The notes beneath the pieces were generated by a model. It did no database searches. It had not been told where the DNA came from and worked only from the letters and a program-made list of their open reading frames with translations. Position numbers and translations under genes: made by a program. This document shows positions 1 to 7,983 of a stretch of 36,245 nt of DNA, piece after piece. The stretch comes from Bacillota bacterium (GTDB taxonomy: Bacteria > Bacillota > Clostridia > Christensenellales > CAG-138), in assembly GCA_023399275.1 (NCBI GenBank), contig JAEWQH010000029.1:1-36245 (forward strand), in the 5' to 3' direction. The stretch's first letter is position 1, and every line of letters starts with the position of its first letter.

Positions 1-53
1 CTCTTGCGCTGCTCTCCAAGCACCTGTCCGAGCAGCTCGGTTCAAAGAGATAA
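1..53 (+). CDS. 3' end of an unidentified gene (partial)
   Basis: Reading from base 3, seventeen codons end in TAA at 51-53 (C-terminus ...SEQLGSKR). A perfect intrinsic terminator follows 20 nt later, which supports this as the true end of a plus-strand gene entering the window from the left. The fragment is too short to assign a function. The other two frames run on through the terminator and are unlikely to be coding. Confidence 0.5.
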   Translation, partial: LALLSKHLSEQLGSKR

Positions 54-72
54 CGCGGTTGCTTGCCGCTGT

Positions 73-95
73 GCGCCCTTCGGGGCGCTTTTTTT
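73..95 (+). terminator. Rho-independent terminator
   Basis: Stem GCGCCC (73-78), TTCG loop, GGGCGC (83-88), followed by seven T (89-95). It closes the gene that ends at 53. Confidence 0.9.
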
Positions 96-154
96 GTTGC
101 GGCGGCCTCCGGTTCGTCTAGCGTCTGTAAAAACACATCATTTTCGAAAAAGTG

Positions 155-183
155 TTGACAAAGCGTATATTCGATGCTATATT
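155..183 (+). promoter_or_regulatory. Sigma-A promoter of the alcohol dehydrogenase gene
   Basis: TTGACA at 155-160, a 17-nt spacer, and TATATT at 178-183. The start codon lies at 235, leaving a leader of about 45 nt. Confidence 0.8.
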
Positions 184-234
184 ATCGATTGGATGATATT
201 GATAACATACTACTGATATAAAAGGAGATTGCAT

Positions 235-1410
235 ATGTTACGTTTTACACTGCCCCGCGATCTGTATCACGGAAAGGGCGCGCTGGAAGCGCTGAAAACA
301 CTCACCGGCAAGCGTGCGATCGTCGTCGTTGGCGGCGGCTCGATGAAGCGCTTTGGTTTTCTTGACCGCGTGGAGGCGTATCTGCGCGAGGCGGGCATGG
401 AAGTTGAGCTCTTCGAAGGCGTAGAGCCCGATCCTTCCGTCGAAACCGTCATGCGCGGCGCGGAGGCCATGCGCAAATTCCAGCCGGACTGGATCGTCTC
501 CATCGGCGGCGGCTCGCCCATCGACGCCGCGAAGGCCATGTGGGCGTTTTACGAGTATCCGGATGTGACGTTTGAGTCGCTCTGCATCCCGTTTAACTTC
601 CCCAAGCTTCGCACCAAGGCGCACTTTTGCGCCATCCCCTCTACCTCCGGCACGGCAACCGAGGTAACGGCGTTCTCCGTCATCACGGATTATCAAAAAG
701 GGATCAAGTACCCGCTGGCGGACTTCAACATCACGCCGGATGTGGCCATCGTGGACCCCGAGCTGGCAGAGACCATGCCCAAGAAGCTGACCGCGCATAC
801 CGGAATGGACGCCATGACGCACGCCATCGAGGCCTATGTCTCCACGCTGCACTGCGACTATACCGATCCGCTTGCGCTGCATGCCATCAAAATGGTCAGC
901 GAATTCTTGATTCCGTCCTACAACGGCGATATGCCGGCGCGCGATCGCATGCATAACGCCCAGTGCCTTGCCGGCATGGCGTTCTCCAACGCACTGCTCG
1001 GCATCGTCCACTCCATGGCGCATAAAACCGGCGCGGCATACAGCGGCGGGCATATCGTGCATGGCTGCGCAAACGCCATGTATCTGCCCAAGGTAATCCG
1101 GTACAACGCCAAGGACCCCGAGGCGGCAAAACGCTACGCGCAGATCGCGGCGCATATCGGCCTTGAGCCGAACGCCGACGCGCTGATCAAGCACATCCGC
1201 AAGATGAACAAAGCGCTGGATATCCCCGACTGCATTCGCGACTACGAGGGCGGCATCATCGACGAAAAAGAATTCCTCGAAAAACTCCCCCGCGTTGCGG
1301 AGCTTGCCGTCGGCGACGCCTGCACGGGTTCCAACCCGCGCGCCATCACGCCCGACGTGATGGAGAAGCTGCTCAAGGCCTGCTATTACGATACCGAGGT
1401 CGATTTTTAA
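235..1410 (+). CDS. Iron-containing alcohol dehydrogenase
   Basis: A 391-residue member of the Fe-dependent (group III) alcohol dehydrogenase family, cytosolic, interconverting an aldehyde and a primary alcohol with NAD(P)H. Seen in the sequence: the nucleotide-binding GGGSPID at residues 91-97 and the metal ligands Asp192, His196, His259 and His276 in GMDAMTHAIEA, VHSMAH and HIVHG. These match the ligand set of FucO-type enzymes, with three extra residues between the last two histidines. Length is normal for the family. The ATG at 235 is preferred over the TTG at 229 because AAAGGAG (221-227) is 7 nt upstream of it. It has its own promoter and terminator, so it is monocistronic. The substrate (butanol, lactaldehyde, 1,2-propanediol or other) cannot be read from sequence. 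Confidence 0.93.
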   Translation: MLRFTLPRDLYHGKGALEALKTLTGKRAIVVVGGGSMKRFGFLDRVEAYLREAGMEVELFEGVEPDPSVETVMRGAEAMRKFQPDWIVSIGGGSPIDAAKAMWAFYEYPDVTFESLCIPFNFPKLRTKAHFCAIPSTSGTATEVTAFSVITDYQKGIKYPLADFNITPDVAIVDPELAETMPKKLTAHTGMDAMTHAIEAYVSTLHCDYTDPLALHAIKMVSEFLIPSYNGDMPARDRMHNAQCLAGMAFSNALLGIVHSMAHKTGAAYSGGHIVHGCANAMYLPKVIRYNAKDPEAAKRYAQIAAHIGLEPNADALIKHIRKMNKALDIPDCIRDYEGGIIDEKEFLEKLPRVAELAVGDACTGSNPRAITPDVMEKLLKACYYDTEVDF

Positions 1411-1509
1411 AACCGACCTGTCCTTTCGCCGGATCCTGCCGCAAAGCGGCCGGCCTTTGGCGAAAATACCGCATTTTCCTCACAGGGTCGTCGCTTGGCG
1501 ATGACGAAG

Positions 1510-1545
1510 CGAACGCCGTTTTCTGCGCGGCGTTCGTTTCTTTTT
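1510..1545 (+). terminator. Rho-independent terminator after the alcohol dehydrogenase
   Basis: Stem CGAACGCCG (1510-1518) pairs with CGGCGTTCG (1528-1536), followed by a T-rich tract to 1545. Confidence 0.85.
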
Positions 1546-1656
1546 CGGCTGTATTGTTATAATTCCAACCGCCGCCGATTCCGGTAACCCACCGGCTGCC
1601 GCGCGCATGATACTGCCCTTGGATACCCCGGATTTTCCGAGAATGAGGAGGCAATC

Positions 1657-2703
1657 ATGCAAACCAAGGATTATTCCATCACGCTGGACATGGTGCGGAC
1701 GCTTCCGTTTCGCCCGTTTGAGGTGGTGGAGGGCGACACGGGCAACATCCTGCACGTCACGCTGCTCAACAACGGAGACGCGATGGATCTCTCCGGCTGC
1801 GCCATCCAGATCGCGTTTGCGTCCAGCAACGGCTTCGCTATGCAGGATGAGACGAGCGGAATTGCCAAAGCCGCGCAGGCCGGCACGTTTGACGTCACCC
1901 TGCTGCCAACCGCTTACGGCGCGGGAAACGTCAGCGCGGACGTGCAGATATACAGCGGCGAAACCAGCGAGACGCTCATAACCAGCACGCGCTTTGATTT
2001 CCGCTGCCGCAAATCGCTCATCAGCGGGGATATCATCCGCGCGAACGCAGCCTACCCGCCGCTCATCGAAGCCGCACGCGTGGCATATGAAGCCGCGGCC
2101 CTCGCGCGCAATGCGGCGCAGCAGGTCGGCGAACCAAACGTGCAGGCGGATTGGGCGGAGGCAGACGAATCGCAGGACGCGTTCATCCGAAACAAGCCCT
2201 CTATCCCTTCCGTCCCCGGCGATATTGGCGCTGCCGCCGCATCGCACGCCGCCCGGCATGAGCAGGGCGGCAGCGACCCGGTCACACCAATCCTACATGC
2301 CGCAAGACATGCCTCGGGCGGGGCGGACGCGCTTCTGCCCGGCGACATCGGTGCCGCGCGGCTCGTGGAAGGGCTGATCGACGCGGAGCAGAGCGCGGTC
2401 GCTCTGGCGGTCCAATCGGAGAGCCATACCCTCGCCGCAACGGATAACGGCAAAGACGTCTGGATCACCGGCGCCTCCGATGCAACGCTGACCATACCGA
2501 CGCAGGCTTCCGCCGCGTTTGCAGACAACGCCTATTGCTTCGTCACGCGCGGCGGCGCGGGTGCGCTGACGATCGCAGGCGAAGCGGGCGTCGTCATCCA
2601 CTCGGCGGGCGGCCGGCTGAAGATTGCGGAGCAGTATGGCACGGTACTCTTGCGAAAACTCTCCGCAGATACGTGGCTGGTCACGGGGAATCTCAGCGCA
2701 TGA
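1657..2703 (+). CDS. Phage-tail-like protein with BppU-type N-terminal domain
   Basis: A 348-residue mosaic protein. Residues 1-115 match the pattern of the BppU (phage baseplate upper protein) N-terminal beta domain: FEVVEGDTGN, then LHVTLLNNG and MDLSGCAIQIAF. Residues 163-181 carry the tail-fibre linker ADWAEADESQDAFIRNKP. Residues 196-233 contain two HAARH..GGADxxxPGDIGA-like repeats typical of fibre shafts. Residues 255-348 look like a small all-beta C-terminal fibre domain. The start is fixed by GAGGAGG at 1645-1651. The stop overlaps the next start (ATGA), so the two are translationally coupled. No signal peptide. A lone remnant of a prophage or tail-like particle, or a domesticated adhesin, are all possible; no capsid, portal, lysis or integrase gene is nearby. 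Confidence 0.75.
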   Translation: MQTKDYSITLDMVRTLPFRPFEVVEGDTGNILHVTLLNNGDAMDLSGCAIQIAFASSNGFAMQDETSGIAKAAQAGTFDVTLLPTAYGAGNVSADVQIYSGETSETLITSTRFDFRCRKSLISGDIIRANAAYPPLIEAARVAYEAAALARNAAQQVGEPNVQADWAEADESQDAFIRNKPSIPSVPGDIGAAAASHAARHEQGGSDPVTPILHAARHASGGADALLPGDIGAARLVEGLIDAEQSAVALAVQSESHTLAATDNGKDVWITGASDATLTIPTQASAAFADNAYCFVTRGGAGALTIAGEAGVVIHSAGGRLKIAEQYGTVLLRKLSADTWLVTGNLSA

Positions 2704-3494
2704 GACAGATGATGATCGGCTGCATAGCGGCGGGCGTTGCAGGGTTCGGCCCGGAGGACTTCTCCTACACGGGCAGCTATACCTGGCTGCAGGATTCCCC
2801 GTCGGACTGGCGCATCAAGTTCCTCACCGGCGGCGTCTTCACACCGAGCAAAGGCGTTGCCGTCGATGTCTTCCTGGTCGGCGGTGGCGGTGGCGGCCGC
2901 TCAAGCAACTCCGGCACGGGCTACTCGGGCGGCGGCGGCGCGGGCGGGCATACCGCTGTGGTGTCCTCCGTAACACTGCCGGCCGGCGTTGCATACACCG
3001 TTAGCGTCGGCGCCGGCGGCGGCGCAAACGCGGGTGGAGGCACGACCTCGTTTGGCACGCATAGCGTAAGCGGCGGCTCCAACGGCGCGGACTATCGCCA
3101 GGGCGGAAATGGCGGCAGCGGCGGTGGCGGCGGAAACGGCGGATACGGCCCGCAAGGGCATGGCGGCACAAACGGTGGAAACGGCACCTCCAGCGATTAC
3201 ACGGGCGGCAGCGGCCAGGGCGGCAGTACCCGCGAATTTGGCGACCCATCGGGTACGCTTTATGCCGGCGGTGGCGGCAGCGGCGGCGGACAATACGGCG
3301 GCAGCACCTACGCCGGCGGCAACGGCGGCGCGGGCGGCGGCGCAAACGGCGGCGTACGTCAGGGCGGAGCCGGCGCAAGCGCGGCCGCAAACACCGGTGG
3401 TGGTGGCGGCGGTGGCGGCGGCAAATCCGGCGTGACCGCCGCCGGCGGCTCCGGCGGCTCCGGTATCGTGATAATCCGAAACACGCGTGCATAG
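2700..3494 (+). CDS. Glycine-rich fibre-like protein
   Basis: A 264-residue protein starting at the ATG that overlaps the previous stop (ATGA, 2700-2703). Residues 1-60 form a non-repetitive head (FSYTGSYTWL, WRIKFLTGGVFTPSK, VDVFLVGGGGGG). The rest is dominated by Gly with Asn, Ser, Thr and Ala, and ends in GGSGIVIIRNTRA. This architecture is the glycine-rich domain found on many Clostridia phage tail proteins and orphan surface proteins. Long glycine-rich segments in phage adhesins can pack as polyglycine-II helices, so a receptor-binding tip role is plausible, but that is inference. The extreme GGC/GGN content produces long antisense open frames that are not genes. Its partner is the BppU-type protein upstream. 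Confidence 0.75.
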   Translation: MRQMMIGCIAAGVAGFGPEDFSYTGSYTWLQDSPSDWRIKFLTGGVFTPSKGVAVDVFLVGGGGGGRSSNSGTGYSGGGGAGGHTAVVSSVTLPAGVAYTVSVGAGGGANAGGGTTSFGTHSVSGGSNGADYRQGGNGGSGGGGGNGGYGPQGHGGTNGGNGTSSDYTGGSGQGGSTREFGDPSGTLYAGGGGSGGGQYGGSTYAGGNGGAGGGANGGVRQGGAGASAAANTGGGGGGGGGKSGVTAAGGSGGSGIVIIRNTRA

Positions 3495-3519
3495 CTCGCA
3501 CAGACCAAACAGACACGCA

Positions 3520-3548
3520 AAAAGCCCGCCGAAAACCGGCGGGCTTTT
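3520..3548. terminator. Bidirectional Rho-independent terminator
   Basis: AAAAGCCCGCCG (3520-3531) pairs with CGGCGGGCTTTT (3537-3548) around a 5-nt loop. It lies between the glycine-rich protein gene (plus) and the permease gene (minus) and has T tracts on both strands. Confidence 0.9.
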
Positions 3549-3580
3549 GAGCAAGACCATTTGCAGCGGAAGTCCGGCGG

Positions 3581-4981
3581 TTACTCCGCCTTCTCCTCCG
3601 CCTCTTCTTCATCCTTTCTGCCGATGGAGAGCAGAAGGTTGAGCAGGATGCCGGCAATCGCCGCGCCGGCGATGCAGGGCACCTGCATGCCGAAGAACGG
3701 GATCATGCCGCCATACTGATACTGACCGCCGATACCGATGATCATGATCACGGCGATCACGGCGATGTTACGCGCATCAAACATGTCGCACTTACGGTCG
3801 ATCATGATCGCGATGCCCTGCGCAGCGATGGCGCCGAAGAGGAATATCTCGATGCCACCGATGACCGCCTGCGGAATCGAGTAGATCACGTTGACGATCG
3901 GGGAGAAGAACGAGAGGATCATCGCGATGATCGCGGCCGCAACCAGCACGCCGACGGAGAAGACCTTGGTAATCGCCATGGTGCTGATGTTTTCGCCGTA
4001 GTTCGTGCCCGCGGGTCCGCCGAACATGCTGGCGATGATGTCGCCCAAGCCGTCGCCCATGAGGTTGGAGCCAAGACGGTCCGCGATGTCATACGTTTTG
4101 CCGACGCCCTTTTTCTTGGCCAGGTCGTTGACATAGATATCCAGCTGGAAGACATGCGCCGTAGACTCCGGTATGGTCGCGATCGCTATCGGCATGATGG
4201 CCGCCAAAGCGACCCAGTCGACTCTTGGCAGCGTAAAGTGCGGCACTGCGAGCACGCCGGGGATGATCTGCGCGCCGGCCATAGCGGCGGCCGGCAGTTC
4301 ACGGAACAGGGACTGCCCGGTGATGGCGTAGATGATCGCCGCGGCGATACAGCCGACGATCGGACCAAGCAGCAGCGGAATCTGCCCGAGGAAGCCCTTG
4401 AGATACACGGAGAAAAGGATCGTGGAAACGAGCGTGATCAGGGAGACTACCCAGACCCAGTTGGTTCCGGTGATGTCGGTCACGCCCGCAGCGGGAGCGG
4501 CGTCGGCAAGCGCGTTTGCCGCCAGCGTCAGACCGATGACCATCGCGATCGGGCCGGTGATCGTCGGAGGAAGAACCTTCTCGATAGACTTGCGGCCAAA
4601 GCGGCTGACGATGATGCCGGCAACGATGGACACGAGACCCGATGCGATAATACCGAACTGGACGCCGGAGATGGCCGAGTCCGGAAGCACTTCGCCAAAC
4701 GCTACGCCGCCGGTCAGGCCGATGATGGCGGAGAGGTAGGAAAAGCTGGAGCCGTAGTAGAGCGGGATCTTCTTCTTCGTGATGAGGATGAAGCCGAGCG
4801 TTGCAAGACCGCTGGCAAAGATCGTGGTTGCCAGGTGGAAGCCGGTGAGCAGCGCGACCAGAATCGTCGCCGGGAACATGACGATGATCTGCTGCAGAGC
4901 ATAGAGAATCAGCTTCCAAAATGGCGGGGTCTCATCCGGCAGGTATCCGATGGTCTTGGGATCTCTGGGTTCCTTTGACAT
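3581..4981 (-). CDS. NCS2 family uracil/xanthine-type permease
   Basis: A 466-residue polytopic membrane protein of the nucleobase:cation symporter-2 family (UraA/PyrP/PbuX-like), importing a purine, pyrimidine or related heterocycle. Seen: an N-terminal cytosolic stretch with LPDETPPFWKLILYALQ, many hydrophobic segments, the small-residue YYGSSFSYLS segment, and the NYGENISTMAITKVFS motif characteristic of the uracil-permease side of the family. The C-terminus is acidic (KDEEEAEEKAE). The start has AGGAGG 10 nt upstream. It follows the catabolic cluster on the same strand but after about 700 nt, with a separate promoter candidate and an intrinsic terminator in its leader. It therefore probably supplies the substrate of that cluster under separate control. 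Xanthine, uracil or a breakdown intermediate cannot be distinguished here. Confidence 0.9.
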   Translation of the reverse strand: MSKEPRDPKTIGYLPDETPPFWKLILYALQQIIVMFPATILVALLTGFHLATTIFASGLATLGFILITKKKIPLYYGSSFSYLSAIIGLTGGVAFGEVLPDSAISGVQFGIIASGLVSIVAGIIVSRFGRKSIEKVLPPTITGPIAMVIGLTLAANALADAAPAAGVTDITGTNWVWVVSLITLVSTILFSVYLKGFLGQIPLLLGPIVGCIAAAIIYAITGQSLFRELPAAAMAGAQIIPGVLAVPHFTLPRVDWVALAAIMPIAIATIPESTAHVFQLDIYVNDLAKKKGVGKTYDIADRLGSNLMGDGLGDIIASMFGGPAGTNYGENISTMAITKVFSVGVLVAAAIIAMILSFFSPIVNVIYSIPQAVIGGIEIFLFGAIAAQGIAIMIDRKCDMFDARNIAVIAVIMIIGIGGQYQYGGMIPFFGMQVPCIAGAAIAGILLNLLLSIGRKDEEEAEEKAE

Positions 4982-5332
4982 GTGTGAATTACCTCCTACT
5001 CAATTTAGTGTTTCAGGGTACGCCTATGGTTGATTCGCCAGCCGGCGCCAGCCACCGGCCTCTCTCCGGATCTCGCTCCGGCGCGTTTTGCGCTCTTTGC
5101 CCACGGGTGTTTCGCATCAATCGCAAAACAGAATCAACCCCGAGAAAAAGCGCAACGCTGCCAAAAGGAAAGAGAATCTCTGCCGCCGGTTTGCTGTCGG
5201 CGGGTGAGCCGCTGTGCGAATATCGATTTTTGCGCAATATGTCCCGCTGCGCCCTATCCCATAGGAGCACGGCCGGAACAAAGCCTGCGGCGCTTGGTTC
5301 AACACACTGAAAACCTGAATTGTCTACATGGT

Positions 5333-5368
5333 AAAAAACCGTGCAATTGCAAGCGACCTGCAATCGCA
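5333..5368 (-). terminator. Intrinsic terminator inside the permease leader (candidate attenuator)
   Basis: On the minus strand TGCGATTGCA pairs with TGCAATTGCA (one G-U) around GGTCGCT, then CGG and six T (plus coordinates 5333-5338). It sits about 85-115 nt after the likely transcription start and about 350 nt before the permease ATG. Transcription must read through it to express the permease unless a second promoter exists downstream. Confidence 0.6.
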
Positions 5369-5457
5369 AATAACCGGGCGTGTTGTCAAGGTGCGGTTCT
5401 GCCGCTAAGCTTCGGCTTGCCGATGCAAGCGTCTCGCCGCGCATTTCTTCTGGTTAT

Positions 5458-5486
5458 ATTATATGATCCAGCATTTTGAATCAAGA
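5458..5486 (-). promoter_or_regulatory. Candidate promoter for the permease transcript
   Basis: On the minus strand TCTTGA (5486-5481), a 17-nt spacer, and a consensus TATAAT (5463-5458). The -35 is imperfect. The predicted start near 5451 lies upstream of the leader terminator. Confidence 0.5.
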
Positions 5487-5638
5487 ACTTTTCCATTGAC
5501 TATTCAATTTTTTGTGTGTTTACTGCCGCCGGGGAACGGGCGGTCGATAGGAACCGATGGGGAGATGAAAAACTGAAATCCAGAGTCAGAAATGGATCAA
5601 AATCAAGCGCTTAGGGTTGCCGCGAGCTGTGTTCCGGC

Positions 5639-5667
5639 GGGTCGGGGATGTTTCGCATCCCCGACCC
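5639..5667 (-). terminator. Strong hairpin after the cyclase gene
   Basis: Perfect 12-bp stem GGGTCGGGGATG / CATCCCCGACCC with a 5-nt loop, about 20 nt past the cyclase stop. There is no U tract on the minus strand, so it is either a 3'-end stabiliser or an atypical terminator. Confidence 0.45.
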
Positions 5668-5685
5668 GACCGATGCTTTTATTTA

Positions 5686-6486
5686 TTATACATCATCAAA
5701 CCCGTCAAATGCAACGACGCGCGAGATGCAGCTTTCGCCCTCGACCAGCTTCCAGGGGAAGATGCCGATGACGCAGCGCTTGTTGGAAAGCTTCTCGATA
5801 TCTCCGCCGAGGCACTCCGCATGGATCGCCTCATAGGGCTTGCAGAAAAGCTCGATGTGCATCGCCTGATAATGATCCGGCCACGGATAGACTTCATCGA
5901 GCGATTTGCCATACTTCTTTTGGAAGATAACGTCGCACTTCTTGGCTTCCATGGGCTCCCATTCGCGGATCTTCGTATTCATCGGGTGATCCGCGCTGCC
6001 GCAGTCCACGCCGATCCAACGGATCTTTTTGTCGCGCACCCACTGGATGAAGTCCAGCGACGGGCCGGGATGGCGCAGCATATAGCGGCGCTCGTCCGCG
6101 GTCGGGCTGTCCCAACCGTAAATATGGTAGCCGGTGTTGATGATGAGGATGTCGCCCTCCTTGACGGTGACGCGCTTTTCGATATCCTGCGGGGTATAGA
6201 TGCCGAAGTCCTCCGCCTGGTCGCTCAGGTCGACCACGACGCCGGGATGGCAGAGCTTCGTCAGCTCAAGAGAGGCGATGTCGCGGCCTGCCGTGTCAAA
6301 GTGCAGCGGGCCGTCGAGGTGCGTGCCGACATGGTTGCTGTGCGTCAGCAGCTGTCCGTTTGCGCCGTTTGGCGTGAGGCGCTTGAAGAACTTCATCGAC
6401 AGCGGCTCATACGTCGGCCATGCGGGGGTGTTGATGCCGATCGGAATCGTGAGATCATACATTTTGATATCGGACCACTTGCTCAT
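5686..6486 (-). CDS. Cyclase family protein (kynurenine formamidase-like metal hydrolase)
   Basis: A 266-residue member of the Mn/Zn-dependent cyclase family, which includes kynurenine formamidase and isatin hydrolase; these hydrolyse cyclic or formyl amide bonds. The signature HxGTHxDxPxHF is intact, with His52, His56, Asp58 and His62 as metal ligands. A second conserved patch lies near residues 120-165 (VKEGDILIINTGY, WIGVDCGSADHP). GGAGGT sits 6 nt before the ATG. It is the last gene of the FdrA-type operon, 59 nt after the DUF1116 gene. By family it would open a ring or remove an amide-bound group from the imported heterocycle; the actual substrate is unknown. Confidence 0.85.
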   Translation of the reverse strand: MSKWSDIKMYDLTIPIGINTPAWPTYEPLSMKFFKRLTPNGANGQLLTHSNHVGTHLDGPLHFDTAGRDIASLELTKLCHPGVVVDLSDQAEDFGIYTPQDIEKRVTVKEGDILIINTGYHIYGWDSPTADERRYMLRHPGPSLDFIQWVRDKKIRWIGVDCGSADHPMNTKIREWEPMEAKKCDVIFQKKYGKSLDEVYPWPDHYQAMHIELFCKPYEAIHAECLGGDIEKLSNKRCVIGIFPWKLVEGESCISRVVAFDGFDDV

Positions 6487-6545
6487 GTTGTTACCTCCTG
6501 ATCAATCATGATGTCGTGTATTGCTTGCCTTCTTGCGAAGGCGGG

Positions 6546-7982
6546 TTACTGCCGTTCGCTTGTCCAGGCTTCGGCGCACGCCGCAAGCGCCTGCTTGAAG
6601 CAGTCTTCCGGCGGATAGACGATGCCTGCGCCGACCTGCCCTACGCCGGGGTCTTTGTGTGCGATGCCCGTATTGATCACCGGGCGGATGCCGGTCTCGA
6701 TCACCTTGCGGATATCGATGCCCGTCGGGCTGCCGCGAAAATCCAGCGCGGGGATCTTGTAGGCGCGCCCTTCGCCGATGGTGATCTCGTACATCCGCGT
6801 GGAGTAGTTGATCGCGTCGCTGACCTGGCCACCGACGAACTGAACGATCGCCGGCGCAGCCGCCATGCAAAAGCCGCCGATGCCGCCCGTCTCCGTGATG
6901 CAGCTATCGCCAAGATCGCGCGCCGCGTCCTCCTCACCGTAGCCGGGGAAATACAGCCCCTTGACCATCTCCGCCTCAGCCGCAAACCAGCGATCTTTGC
7001 CGAGCCCCGCGATGCGGATGCCGAAGTCCGTGCCGTTGCGGCACATGGTCGCAACCACCGTGCAATACGGGATGTCGAAGATGGGGTCCAGCGTGCACTT
7101 CATCGCCGGCATGGAGATGTTGAGAAACGTGTGGTTGTTGCCGTTGATGAAGTTGAACGCCGCAACCTTCTGCGCAAGCGGCCGGTCGCAGTTCATGATG
7201 GACGGTACCAGCTCGCGCAGCAGCAGCGAGGTTCCCGCTTCATTGCGGTTGTGCGCCTCGTCACCCATCTGCAGAAGCTTTGCGATGAGTACCTTTACGT
7301 CGATTTCGCCCTTGAGCGCCATCGCTTCCTTGAGCACGGGATAGAGCTCCTTCTCCATCCAGCGCAGGCGCGTAAGCACCTCGTCGTCGTATGCGCCGAA
7401 GCGCAGCACCTTGCCGAGCCCTTCGTTGATCGTGCAATACGCGCGGTTGCCATAGGTCTTGTTTTCGAGAATCCAAACGGGCATGCTGTATGTGACCACG
7501 CCCGCCATGGGGCCGACCGCGTCGTGCATATGGCACGGGTCAAAATTGATCGCCCCGCTTGCGGCAAGCGCCTCCGCCTCCGCGGCGTCCTTGGCAAGGC
7601 CCTCATAGATCAGCCCGCCCATGACTGCGCCGCGCTGCGGGCCGCACATGCGCGCCCAGGTGACCGGCGGCCCCGCGTGCAGGATGGTCTTTTTCGTCAT
7701 GCCGGGGATGACTTCCCCCGCGATACCAAGGCCGACGATGGTCGGCTGCGCGGCAAGGATGCGCTCGAGCGCCTCTTGGTTGGCCGCGTCGATCTTCGCC
7801 GCCAGTTCCGGTTTTTTCAATTTGCGCAGGTTTGCCGCGGCGGCCTTGTCTCCACCCGCAACGGGCTTCCAGTCCACATGTACCGCGTCCACCTTCTGAC
7901 TCACGAGGTCGTCGTAAAACGACTCGATGCCGAAGTTTACCACGTGCAGCTTCTTCTCGAATAATTCGTTCAGTTTCGACAT
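6546..7982 (-). CDS. DUF1116 domain protein (YlbE/AllG family)
   Basis: A 478-residue protein of the DUF1116 family, always encoded beside FdrA. In Escherichia coli the equivalent YlbE/AllG is a component of the oxamate carbamoyltransferase of anaerobic allantoin degradation (established for that system; transfer to this operon is inference). Visible conserved runs include HVDWKPVAGGD near the N-terminus, MCGPQRGAVMGGLIYEGLA, and CHMHDAVGPMAGV. The ATG at 7982 is chosen because AGGAGGG lies 5 nt upstream; it starts just after the fdrA stop (7984), so the two are translationally linked. The longer in-frame extension to 8042 lies inside fdrA and is rejected. Cytosolic, no signal peptide. Confidence 0.88.
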   Translation of the reverse strand: MSKLNELFEKKLHVVNFGIESFYDDLVSQKVDAVHVDWKPVAGGDKAAAANLRKLKKPELAAKIDAANQEALERILAAQPTIVGLGIAGEVIPGMTKKTILHAGPPVTWARMCGPQRGAVMGGLIYEGLAKDAAEAEALAASGAINFDPCHMHDAVGPMAGVVTYSMPVWILENKTYGNRAYCTINEGLGKVLRFGAYDDEVLTRLRWMEKELYPVLKEAMALKGEIDVKVLIAKLLQMGDEAHNRNEAGTSLLLRELVPSIMNCDRPLAQKVAAFNFINGNNHTFLNISMPAMKCTLDPIFDIPYCTVVATMCRNGTDFGIRIAGLGKDRWFAAEAEMVKGLYFPGYGEEDAARDLGDSCITETGGIGGFCMAAAPAIVQFVGGQVSDAINYSTRMYEITIGEGRAYKIPALDFRGSPTGIDIRKVIETGIRPVINTGIAHKDPGVGQVGAGIVYPPEDCFKQALAACAEAWTSERQ

Positions 7983-7983
7983 G

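Larger units (their letters stand above)
4982..5685 (-). other. Long non-coding leader/intergenic region of the permease gene
   Basis: No credible gene in 704 nt. Read on the minus strand it holds a promoter candidate (5486-5458), an intrinsic terminator (5368-5333), and several further hairpins: CCGCCG/CGGCGG at 5183-5188 with 5198-5203, and CCGGA/TCCGG near 5077-5092. It ends at the permease RBS. I compared it by eye with purine, THF, M-box and T-box leaders and found no match. Confidence 0.5.

Noticed and set aside
238..1194. 318-codon frame antisense to the alcohol dehydrogenase
   Set aside because: Shadow of a high-GC gene; no RBS or recognisable motif, while the plus-strand frame has all catalytic residues.
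2901..3657. Long antisense open frames opposite the glycine-rich gene
   Set aside because: They are Ala- and Arg-rich by-products of repeated GGC/GGN codons, have no SD, and one crosses a terminator.
5370..5457. Closing stem ATAACC/GGTTAT of an aptamer in the permease leader
   Set aside because: The left arm lies between the -10 box and the predicted transcription start, so it would not be in the RNA made from that promoter.
6516..7964. 482-codon plus-strand frame across the DUF1116 gene
   Set aside because: Shadow frame rich in Arg/Ala/His; the minus-strand DUF1116 protein has an SD and fits the operon.
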